Shown: one piece after another, positions 51,036 through 59,758 of the stretch | How the letters are laid out: each line of letters starts with the position of its first letter | How positions within the stretch are numbered: the stretch's first letter is position 1 | Assembly (NCBI GenBank): GCA_012862575.1 | Contig: BLSF01000038.1 | Location: forward strand, 126,317 to 190,316 | Direction: 5' to 3' | Source of the DNA: Parietichytrium sp. I65-24A | Taxonomy: Eukaryota > Sar > Bigyra > Thraustochytrida > Thraustochytriidae | DNA: 64,000 bases | Program-made: the position numbers and the translations under genes | The notes under the pieces: generated by a model | Databases searched by the model: none | Seen by the model: the letters and a program-made list of their open reading frames with translations, nothing else | What the model was told of the DNA's origin: nothing

Positions 51036-52769
51036 ATGCAGAAGCAGGACAATAATGGGAACGACTTCGTGTGGGACGAGCTTGACCTCCTGCTCGAAGA
51101 GAAGGGGCCCATCATTGGGCATGGATCCCCACTGGAGATGGCGCAAGAGGGCATGGGCTGGGCGCCTCCGCCTCATCAGCAGCCGCACATTGCCCAGCAT
51201 CACGTGACCATGGGTCACCCGCCACCTGGAGGGTTCATGTACGCAGGTGCTACGACCGCTGCGAATGTGGCCACCGCCACCGCCGCGATGAGCAGCGGGT
51301 CGCACATGGGGTATGCGAGCCCAGATGTCGGGGAGACCAAGGAGAAAGGCCGCAGAGGGGCAAAGGCCAGCAAGAACAATAACGGCATCAGCAATAATAA
51401 TAGTAACAACAGCAGCAGCAACAACAACAACAATCACAGCGGGAGCGCAGGCAGCACTGGCAATGGGTCGGTTGGCGAGGGCGACGACAAGGACGCAAAG
51501 CGTCGTGCAGCCGTGGCTGCAGCGAGCCGCGCGACTCGGCTCAAGAGGAAAAGAGAGCTCGAAGAACTCAAGGATAAGAATGTGCGGTTGGAGAAGGAGC
51601 GGGAAACCTTCCTGAACACCATTGCGGATCTCCAAATGAAGGTTCAGGCGCTCAGAGAAACGGGCTCGATCGACTTGCGCATGGAGAACGATCTGCTGCG
51701 GGCGGAGCTGATGGAGCACAAATCGTTCATTTCGCGCTTCAAACGAATTGCAGATGGTATGCCGACCAATAGCAGCGCCAAAAAGCTGATGTGTAAGCAA
51801 GGATCAGAGACTGCAACGCAACAGGTTCTTGGGCTTCTGGCCACAAGCATGGCGGACCCCTCTTGGAAAGTCGGGTACATTAAGGATCATCCAGAGATTG
51901 ACATGCGTTACCAGCGCCTACCCCACGGCTTTCTCGCAGAGAATGCCAAGCGATGCAGTGTTCGCGTAGATATCCCGGTCATACCTTGCAAGGACCCGGA
52001 GCTTCTTGCTAACGTGCTTTGGAAGACATGGTGCGACGAAGATCTCAACAAGCGCATTAGCAAGCATTTTGGGGCGGTCTCGGTCTCGGTTCGTGAAATC
52101 GCCACAGGCGTCGATGAGGGAGCGGTTCTGGACAGCAGTCCGCAGTCGATGAGCAATAAGGTCAAAGTATACTACTACCGGGAGGAGACTCCTCGGACGG
52201 ACCTGGACTCGGTTGTGAGCGGTAGATCGATGGAAAACGACGTGGTGGATACGGTTCTGCTCCTTTCGGCTCGCGAAAAAAAGGTGACGCGTTCATCGTT
52301 TCCTCAAGACGAGCGGTTTCATAGCTTTCCTCCGCGAGAAGCCAAGGTCGGGAGTCGCGCGCTCACTCTTGAGCAGCAGCAGATTCTCAATGGGCAAAAG
52401 AGCTTTGATGCTATTGTTTTAGCGTCTACGTCTACGCAGCATAGCCTCGGACTTGTACCAGTGAAACCAGGGGTCCACAGAATTCGATCTACGCTACTGG
52501 AAGGTAGCGTGTTTCGCAAAGTGGAGGGCGGCGTTGCCATGTCCAGCGTCTTCTCCTATCCCTCTTCTATCGCGGAGGGCCCTGGGCAGAAGAAGAAGCA
52601 CGATGTTCTCGTCACGAACGATGGTTACCTGAATGATATCTGGACGAAAGTGGTCTCTGAGGTGTATGCTATCATGAGAGAGCACATGCCCGATTATGTG
52701 TTCGACTCATACAGGGCTCTTCGGGACAAGGGTTACCCCTTGCCGAAAGATGTGTTGGATTACCTTTGA
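51036..52769 (+). CDS. bZIP transcription factor with START-like C-terminal region
   Basis: Intronless 577-residue protein from the ATG at 51036 (context ACACCATGC); an in-frame GTG lies at 50943. The N-terminus has an acidic/hydrophobic patch (WDELDLLLEE) that could be an activation segment, then Gly/His/Pro-rich sequence and an Asn tract (about residues 115-140). The basic region begins near 152 (DAKRRAAVAAASRATRLKRKR), followed by a leucine zipper to about 205 with L, L, F, L, L at heptad spacing. The normally invariant Asn, seven residues before the SR pair, is Arg here. The C-terminal ~300 residues (VLWKTW, FDAIVLASTSTQ, STLLEGSVFRKV, VFSYPSS) recall the START-like half of oomycete bZIP proteins, from memory. 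A ligand-regulated nuclear factor is possible but unproven. Confidence 0.87.
   Translation: MQKQDNNGNDFVWDELDLLLEEKGPIIGHGSPLEMAQEGMGWAPPPHQQPHIAQHHVTMGHPPPGGFMYAGATTAANVATATAAMSSGSHMGYASPDVGETKEKGRRGAKASKNNNGISNNNSNNSSSNNNNNHSGSAGSTGNGSVGEGDDKDAKRRAAVAAASRATRLKRKRELEELKDKNVRLEKERETFLNTIADLQMKVQALRETGSIDLRMENDLLRAELMEHKSFISRFKRIADGMPTNSSAKKLMCKQGSETATQQVLGLLATSMADPSWKVGYIKDHPEIDMRYQRLPHGFLAENAKRCSVRVDIPVIPCKDPELLANVLWKTWCDEDLNKRISKHFGAVSVSVREIATGVDEGAVLDSSPQSMSNKVKVYYYREETPRTDLDSVVSGRSMENDVVDTVLLLSAREKKVTRSSFPQDERFHSFPPREAKVGSRALTLEQQQILNGQKSFDAIVLASTSTQHSLGLVPVKPGVHRIRSTLLEGSVFRKVEGGVAMSSVFSYPSSIAEGPGQKKKHDVLVTNDGYLNDIWTKVVSEVYAIMREHMPDYVFDSYRALRDKGYPLPKDVLDYL
51378..51436 (+). repeat. Asn-coding AAT/AAC tract in bZIP gene
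   Basis: Imperfect run of AAC, AAT and AGC codons encoding an Asn/Ser stretch between the N-terminal region and the basic region. Confidence 0.85.
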
Positions 52770-53325
52770 TCGGCATGATCGCTCCTACGTGGTGCCTGCG
52801 CCCCACTTCATTGAAACTTGTCTTTTTTTGTGCCCCTTTTCTATTTACTGCTTTTGCAAATGCTCTTTAAAATCGCCATTCATTTCGTTAACACCTAGGC
52901 CTTTGAGGCAAAGCGCTTTGTCCGATTGCATTCTTTTCTTTCGTCATTCAAAGAAATATATATACTGCTTTTTGGAATAGCAAAATTCAACAAATAATGC
53001 CCATGCAATTGACGAAATCTTCTTCCATTTTTATTCACTATCCATTCGAACGATTTGATAGTTCCCCTCTCTGTGCACGGGCGAACGTACCAGAAGAACA
53101 GCCAGAGCAATACTTTTCGAACACAAGCGCCCCGAAACTTTTCCCGAATCAAGTTTCCGTATCAGTAGGTGCACGTGTCCCCGGAACGATTCATTCTTGG
53201 TTGAAATAAATCTTATTATTATTTTCTGTTGTATGTATGATAACACGATACGAAACGATACGAAGAGGAAACCGTACAACGAGACAGCAGGAACACAATA
53301 CATGCGGCGCAGCAGGAGTCTATGC
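52770..53325. other. Convergent 3' flanks, bZIP / CFAP43-like
   Basis: 556 bp, T-rich then A/T-rich. No gene is seen. Confidence 0.5.
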
Positions 53326-56300
53326 CTACTTTTGGTCCGGGTGATGCCGGTATTGTTTCTCAGCGAACTGAGCTGAAGGATTCGAAAAGCGAGGGAAGTT
53401 CTTCTCACGCAGCTGCTCCAGTTCTTGCTTCAAAAACTCGATTTCGGTACTTTGTGCTCTCGCAAGATCCACGAGCTTTCTTCGTGTCACGATGGTTTTC
53501 ATCTTCGACTTTGCAACGGACGCGCCTGAGCCGGCAGGGCTTTGAGCTCCGCTCTTCCCGAAGGACTCCGCGATTGGCTGACCACCCCGCGCTTGGCGCA
53601 CTGCATCTCTCAAGTCGACACTTGTCTGCAGCTCCTTTATCTTTTCTTGCAACTGAAGATTTTCGTTCTCTAGCTCGTCCTGCTTCTCTTTGATTCTCCG
53701 AAGGGTGGCTTGGGATTTCTGCATTTTGACTTTTTGCACTTTGTTGAGCTTCACCAGCTTTGCTTCAGCTTGTTGAGTCTGCTCTTGCTTGTCGGCCACT
53801 TCTCCGCCCTTTATCATCTCCTGAAGCCCTCTCGTAACACGAAGCATGTGGAGGTCAGTGTAGTGCTCTTCGAGGTCGTACTCCTGTCGAAGCATAAACT
53901 TGTGCTCCCACTGCATGAAATTGATGCTTTTGCGGAACTCCTTCATCTTCTTCATGGTGCCCACCTTGGCGTCGCCAAGGGTAACGATCTCAGCGTTTAC
54001 CCCTTCGACAACCTCGCGGCCCAACAGAAGGCTCTGAGAATAATCGGTAATCACCGCACCGGGCTTTACCTCATCTTGGCCTTGCTTGATCCTCACAATG
54101 ATTTCAATGTTTTGCGCATCGTTCTGCTTTGCCTCTCGAAGTGCAGCTATCGACTCTCTGTAGCGATTCAAATCTTTCTCCAGAGTTCTACGCTCGCCGT
54201 CAAGCTCATCGTATTGGGCTTGGAGCCGTGCGACTGACTCCATTTCGGCTTTCAAATTCAGCTCCGCCTCAATCTTGTTCAGGCGAAGCTTTTGAACAAG
54301 GTCCCAGAGGGCTGGGTCGATGTTGACTCCTTCCGGGATATCAGTTTCTCTACTGAGGAGAGTGGTTGCTTGGACGCGCTCTGCTTCCCGGACGATGGCA
54401 GGATCCTCGGGCACGGCACCAACAAAAGGGTCCATCAAGTTTTGGTTGAAGACATCCACGCCTGCGGCCTCCCCAACTGAGCCGTTGTGTGCACTGCCGG
54501 CTTCGAAGGAGTCTAAAGTGGGGCGCCGGGAGCGGCTTGAGGCCATCGCCCCGTCGTGCCCTGGCTCTCCAGCCCCTTTGCCGCCTTTACGGCCAAACCC
54601 GCCAGCCTCGTCCAGAAAGTGAGTCCGCTTCTTGCCAAAGCGAATTTTGAAAAGTTGTTGCAAGACGCGCACCATGTCAATATCAAGTGGCTCCTGCGAC
54701 GCATTGTTAGCGACAAAATCCTGGATTTGAGATTTGAAAGCCTTCTCAAGGGACCGGTCGTTCTCTTGTTGTTCCACAAGAGCCGCTTTCGCTTCTTCAA
54801 ACTCTACTGAGAAAGAGTCAATCCTGTTGTTGACTTTGTCCAAGCTAGCTTGCGCTTCCACGATCTTAGACTCAAAAACTTCCTCCTGGACACTAAAATC
54901 TTCTTGACGAAGAAGAGCCAACGACAACCTTGCCGCGAACAGACATTGTATCGAGATGTTCTCCAAAATTGTGACTTTGACTTGACATATCTCTGTCAAG
55001 AATTCGTCGAATGTGCTCATCACTTCGGCAACCTCTGTGTGGAGCTTTTTCAACTCCATCTCAAGACCTTTGGTGTATTTTTCCTTCTCCTCCTGGAACT
55101 TTTGATTTTTGACTTCAAATTCATCGAATTCTCGCCGTTGCTCCTCGGTCATATCGGCATATTCTACGGTTGCCATCCACTCTGGTCGCTCAAGTTCTTG
55201 CTCGGCAAGGGATTGCTCCTTCGCAGCTTCGAGGCTGCCATTCATCATATCCTCCAAAGCCCGTTCGCCGAGATTGTCTTTGGCCGCCTCTTCTTCTCTT
55301 CTGCGCCTCTCTTCTTCTTCTTTCGCTAGACGAGCTCGCTCAGCTTTCGACAGATATTTCTCCACACCAATTTCAGCAGCTGAGACGTCGAAGAGCCCGT
55401 TCGGGTTCTCGGCTGCGCTCCAAAAATTGGGTAACGCATCCAGTTCCTGACGGAGCTCTTGGCGAATCTCATTGATCCGCTCAAATTTGCTCGAGATGCG
55501 CTCAACCGCATCCTCCTTTTGCTCAATCGCGGAGTCAAACTTTTTATTGAAGAAAATCATCATCTCCCGCTGCAACTGTTTAAGTAGAATGAGCTGCGAC
55601 CGCTTCTGGAAATTTGTCTGCAATGCTGCGGGATGATAGAGAAGCTCTACGAGAGAGAGATCGGCAAGGGCTGAGGACTTGCTACCTGCCCCGGTCTGTT
55701 CTGAGCCTTTGGAGTTTTCCTCCGCCCCATCTTTGCCCTCCGAAGGGCCCCTTCCAGACTCTGGCGGAGGGCCATCTTCCTCAGAACCAGCGTCTGTTCG
55801 GCCAGCGGCAGCGTCGCCACCAGATGCTTCTTTGTTCTTTCCAGTAGCCTTTGCTCCGGGCTCGTCCGCTTTCTTCTTCAGCTTCTCTGCATGCGCATCG
55901 TGATCGATGACTGGAACCAGGCTACCAGTGTTTACAATCCAATCCGTATCTGGATGAATCGTTTTCATTAGCCTCTTAGAAAACCAGTTTTGCATGTTGT
56001 CGGACTCGGAGCCCGTAGAGGTTTCCTGGAGCGCGGCTCGGATTTCTTGAATCTCCACTGTGCGGAGTTGTTTTACTCTTGCCAAGTGAGACAGTTCAAT
56101 CTCGGATTGCTTTGGAATGGGAAAATTTCTCACGACGGTGTCGTTTCCTAGAGCGCGAATCTCACGGGAATGAACTTGCATCGAGTCCCAGCACTCTTGT
56201 TTGACTCGATCCAAGACAAAGTTCCTCTCTTTGATGCTTTGTTCAATCACCGATCGGAGGTGTTCCGCGTCCTTCTGATTTCTGTCGCAAATCGCTTCTT

Positions 56301-58698
56301 TGCCCTTGATATCGATGACAAACTCGCTTCGCTCGAGCTTTTCTAGAGCAGGCACTGTTTGGTTGTTTTCGAGAAGCTGGAGGAGCCGCTGTTGAAGTTT
56401 GGCGACTTGGTCTCTGCGAATTTGCCGTTTTCGCTCAAACTCCTGCTCCAGGATAGTACTGGCAAGTCTTTTCCACTTTGCGCTTTCTGTAATCTCTTCT
56501 TGGTCTGCCTTTTGATTCTGTGTGGCGGTTTGCCGTAGCTTGTTCACCTGACGAAGCATTGGCTTCAAGTCAGGAGGAACGGAGAAGGATTGGGACTCTG
56601 GCAACGCACTCGGCCTGCCGGCATTTTGCAAAGACAGTACGCTGAGGGAGCCGTCGCCACAAGCAGCTGCAAGAAATTTGGCATCGGCAGTGAAGCAGAG
56701 ACCTGTTACGCAGCTGCTCAAACCCTCCCAGGTCTTACAGCTGTCTCTGATTTTTCCCAGCTCCTTATTATCCTCCCAGAGACACACTGCGCCGTCCACG
56801 GAGCCAGATGCAAACCACGAGCAGCCTACAGGTCGGCACAAAGACCAGACGGGGCCCTGATGCGCCTCGCACGTGAGATTTTCCATCCGTTTGGCGGAAT
56901 CGTCTTCAAAGATGTCAAGGATGTGCGCGGTTTTGGACACTGACGCGATCAATTTCCCGGAGTCAAGGTCAATAAGGTTCCCAATGCTCTTCCCCTTGAG
57001 ACGGTCCATCGTTCCTAACAGTTCAGGGGATAATCTGATGGCCTGTTCGCGATCCTCCGCCATTGGCTTGCCGTCCACACGAAACACCTGAGCGGATGCA
57101 GGCTTTGGGTCCGCGCTGTCTACGGTCGCAACAATCAGAGTGTACTTGCTCTTTGTGCTCCAAGTGAGGGCAAGGGATTGCTGCCCTTCGAGCTCCACGA
57201 CTCCAGCAAGGCTAAAATAGGGCTTGTCGATGGTAGGGGCGACAAACACAGACACGCACGCGTCTCGGGGCCCTCCAATGCTGGCCAAGTACCTCCCTGT
57301 GGGATCAAACTTTAGTACACTCACTGGGTCCACGTGAGCTTTGACTGAAGGCCCCGAGTGGACTGCGAGAGTTGAATGGGAGCGAGACTGTGAACTAGAA
57401 TCAAGCAGACCAGCTTTGGTGTGCAGGAAATATTTGATGTATCCATGTTGTGATCCCGCAATAGTGAACATAGAGTGTGGAGACGTAGCAATCGTTGTAA
57501 GTGGGTCCACAGGGCTACTCAGATCGTCGTCGTCGAGAAGGGAGAATCGACTCGCCAAGGGCAGAATACCCCCTGATCTCGTGCTTGCGTTCCAAACTCT
57601 ATAGTACCCATCACTGCCGACTGTTGCAACAAGTGACGGAAAGTCCTTGAGCGCGTATATCGGGGCGAGGTCGTAGACGGATCCAACATGAGCTTCGGCA
57701 AATGGCTTCGGTGTGTCCACTTCCGCTGCAGCTTCGGTGGAAAGGACGTACTTCGTACCGTTTGCTAGTGTGGCCAAACAAGTCTTAAAATCCGTGCTGA
57801 GCTCAAGCGATGTTACAGGGATGTTATTTTCCAGCTTGACGGAGCTCGTCTCACTCCAGCTGGTGTCTTTGAGCCATCTTACGGTCCCGTCCTCGTATCC
57901 GACCAGAAGGGCTTCACGAACTGTTTTGATGCACCTTGCCCCGCAATCTTTGAGAACTCTCAGCACCTTTCCGGTGTGCGGATCGACCTGTGTCACACTC
58001 GTACTTCCCGTGACCGCCACGACGTGGCCTTCCTTTGTCCAACAATGTGCGATCACTTGAGCGGTGTCCGCCCGTCTCCCGTCCGCGCAACTTTCTGCCT
58101 CCTCCGTATCCAGGATATTGTCGCCCCCTCCGGCGCCCGCAAGCTCTGCGTAGCCAGCAGAGCTAAGCAGCCGCAGTTCTGACCCACCGGCAACCTCGCG
58201 CATCTCCAGAAACGTGAGTCCGCCCTCTCCGCTGGCGCACAGGAGACTGTTGTTCAGCGGCGAGAATGACAGCTTTGTGCAATCCCAGCCCAGCTCCAAC
58301 TTGCCCAGCGGCTGGCCGACGCCGGACACTTCCCACATGACCAATTCGTGGCCCAGCCCCGCGCCCACGCCCGCGCATCTTTTCGCGTCCCTTGAAAGCG
58401 CCAGAGCCGCATACCCCAGCTGCGCGCCGCCGCTCAGCGTGGCCAGCAAGGTGCCTTCCCCCTTGCACACGTGCACCGGTGGTCTGCCGTCCTCCACAAA
58501 GGAGAACGCGTAGCTGCCGTCCAGCGCGCCTCCCGCCACTACGTTCACGCCGCGCTTGGACTGGAACGCCACCAGCCGCTGCCCGCTGTCGTCCTTGCCC
58601 ACATCTGAGAACACCAGACCGTTCTGCCCGCCGCTCACCACCTTGTGTGCGCCAACGAACACCGACGCACCGCCGCCTGTCGCCCACCGCTGCTCCAT
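53326..58698 (-). CDS. CFAP43: CFAP43-like axonemal WD-repeat/coiled-coil protein
   Basis: Intronless 1,790-residue protein from the ATG at 58698 (MEQRWATG); a 24-codon extension begins with GTG. Residues 1 to about 690 form WD40-type blades, for example HVGSVYDLAPI...VATVGSDGYYRVWN, HVDPVSVLKFDPTGRYLASIGG and HQGPVWSLCRPVGCSWFASGSVDGAVCLW. The rest is mostly coiled coil with charged spacers. ECWDSMQVHSREIRAL...NFPIPK near 835, and the C-terminal WEHKFML...DLHMLRVTRGLQ, match CFAP43 as I remember it; the paralog CFAP44 has the same layout, so that remains possible. Both belong to the tether complex of the I1/f inner dynein arm of motile flagella. With delta-tubulin this makes two flagellar genes in the window. 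Confidence 0.85.
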   Translation of the reverse strand: MEQRWATGGGASVFVGAHKVVSGGQNGLVFSDVGKDDSGQRLVAFQSKRGVNVVAGGALDGSYAFSFVEDGRPPVHVCKGEGTLLATLSGGAQLGYAALALSRDAKRCAGVGAGLGHELVMWEVSGVGQPLGKLELGWDCTKLSFSPLNNSLLCASGEGGLTFLEMREVAGGSELRLLSSAGYAELAGAGGGDNILDTEEAESCADGRRADTAQVIAHCWTKEGHVVAVTGSTSVTQVDPHTGKVLRVLKDCGARCIKTVREALLVGYEDGTVRWLKDTSWSETSSVKLENNIPVTSLELSTDFKTCLATLANGTKYVLSTEAAAEVDTPKPFAEAHVGSVYDLAPIYALKDFPSLVATVGSDGYYRVWNASTRSGGILPLASRFSLLDDDDLSSPVDPLTTIATSPHSMFTIAGSQHGYIKYFLHTKAGLLDSSSQSRSHSTLAVHSGPSVKAHVDPVSVLKFDPTGRYLASIGGPRDACVSVFVAPTIDKPYFSLAGVVELEGQQSLALTWSTKSKYTLIVATVDSADPKPASAQVFRVDGKPMAEDREQAIRLSPELLGTMDRLKGKSIGNLIDLDSGKLIASVSKTAHILDIFEDDSAKRMENLTCEAHQGPVWSLCRPVGCSWFASGSVDGAVCLWEDNKELGKIRDSCKTWEGLSSCVTGLCFTADAKFLAAACGDGSLSVLSLQNAGRPSALPESQSFSVPPDLKPMLRQVNKLRQTATQNQKADQEEITESAKWKRLASTILEQEFERKRQIRRDQVAKLQQRLLQLLENNQTVPALEKLERSEFVIDIKGKEAICDRNQKDAEHLRSVIEQSIKERNFVLDRVKQECWDSMQVHSREIRALGNDTVVRNFPIPKQSEIELSHLARVKQLRTVEIQEIRAALQETSTGSESDNMQNWFSKRLMKTIHPDTDWIVNTGSLVPVIDHDAHAEKLKKKADEPGAKATGKNKEASGGDAAAGRTDAGSEEDGPPPESGRGPSEGKDGAEENSKGSEQTGAGSKSSALADLSLVELLYHPAALQTNFQKRSQLILLKQLQREMMIFFNKKFDSAIEQKEDAVERISSKFERINEIRQELRQELDALPNFWSAAENPNGLFDVSAAEIGVEKYLSKAERARLAKEEEERRRREEEAAKDNLGERALEDMMNGSLEAAKEQSLAEQELERPEWMATVEYADMTEEQRREFDEFEVKNQKFQEEKEKYTKGLEMELKKLHTEVAEVMSTFDEFLTEICQVKVTILENISIQCLFAARLSLALLRQEDFSVQEEVFESKIVEAQASLDKVNNRIDSFSVEFEEAKAALVEQQENDRSLEKAFKSQIQDFVANNASQEPLDIDMVRVLQQLFKIRFGKKRTHFLDEAGGFGRKGGKGAGEPGHDGAMASSRSRRPTLDSFEAGSAHNGSVGEAAGVDVFNQNLMDPFVGAVPEDPAIVREAERVQATTLLSRETDIPEGVNIDPALWDLVQKLRLNKIEAELNLKAEMESVARLQAQYDELDGERRTLEKDLNRYRESIAALREAKQNDAQNIEIIVRIKQGQDEVKPGAVITDYSQSLLLGREVVEGVNAEIVTLGDAKVGTMKKMKEFRKSINFMQWEHKFMLRQEYDLEEHYTDLHMLRVTRGLQEMIKGGEVADKQEQTQQAEAKLVKLNKVQKVKMQKSQATLRRIKEKQDELENENLQLQEKIKELQTSVDLRDAVRQARGGQPIAESFGKSGAQSPAGSGASVAKSKMKTIVTRRKLVDLARAQSTEIEFLKQELEQLREKNFPRFSNPSAQFAEKQYRHHPDQK

Positions 58699-58805
58699 GC
58701 CGCGCCTCTCTCTCTCCCTCTCTTCCTCTCTTCCTCTATACACCTGTATACCTATCTCCTCACTTCTCACTTCTCACTTCTCACTTGGTCCTTCACAGTT
58801 CGCTC

Positions 58806-58864
<59 letters not shown>

Positions 58865-59758
58865 TGTTGCCTCTGTCCCTCTGTCCCTCTCTCGGGGTGC
58901 CGCAGGGACGCGTGGTGGGTGGGTGGGTGGTTGGGTGGGTGCGCGGGCAAAGAGGGGTGTCCGCACTGTGGAGGTCGTGTCCTCGTGCGCTATGTGCTCG
59001 TGCGCTCGTGCGCTTGCGGAACTCTGTCGAGGAACAAAACGAACGCCGCGGAACGAACGGGCAGAGGGTAGGAGATGATAGTATTGCGTTAAGACACCTC
59101 GGCGGACCGTTGGCAGCCTGTGTGGGGTGCGGAACGCATTTATTGGCAGCGTGCAACTAGGGGTTAAAATAAGGGAGAATAGGAGGGTGAAACGGACATG
59201 GAAGAGATCGTTGTTCGTGAGGGGTTCAGTGTTCTGCGTAAGGGGGAACGAAAAAATGAAGAGAAGAATTTAGTGTTTAGTTAGATGAACAAATAAACGC
59301 GCGACCCTTTCTGAGTCTTTCGGACTGTCTGGGATTGATCATGAGCAACATGGACAACGAGTTCATAGAGCCCCCAAAGATACATTTTCGTAATCTCGAA
59401 GAAAATCTCTCAAAGCTCGGAGTCGAACGACTACAACTACGCAACTATTTCGTCAAAGTACCGGAACCTTATCGTTCCTCACAGATCCTCAGAGGTGGTT
59501 TGGTTCTCCTCGTTGCTGGGTCTTGCAACACGTTTCCACCCATTTCTCTTACCATAGGACCTCCTACCCCACTGATACTAGTACTCCGTACACTCTCACC
59601 ACAGATTCTTTTACCTTTCTTGAGGTGTCCTCGCTGAAGCTAGTTGTACTCACTAGAAGCGCTGTAATCGTAGCAAGCGCCCGCTGTCTTTGTCCCTTTC
59701 CCCGCACGATACTGTCCTCGCGACGTACGGTTCGACGTAAGCGCAGTGGGTCGCGGCC
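58699..59758. other. Divergent interval, CFAP43-like / METTL17
   Basis: 1,060 bp with a long CT microsatellite at 58808-58860, a GGGTGGGTGG tract near 58915-58940 and an AATAAA at about 59291. A 99-codon frame from the ATG at 59341 looks protein-like for its first ~50 residues but is unassigned. Confidence 0.5.
58808..58860 (+). repeat. (CT)26 microsatellite upstream of CFAP43-like gene
   Basis: Uninterrupted CT run about 110 bp upstream of the CFAP43-like ATG. On that gene's coding strand it reads GA. Confidence 0.95.

Noticed and set aside
58645-59160. 171-codon frames through the CT microsatellite
   Set aside because: Long Leu-Ser runs come from the CT repeat itself.
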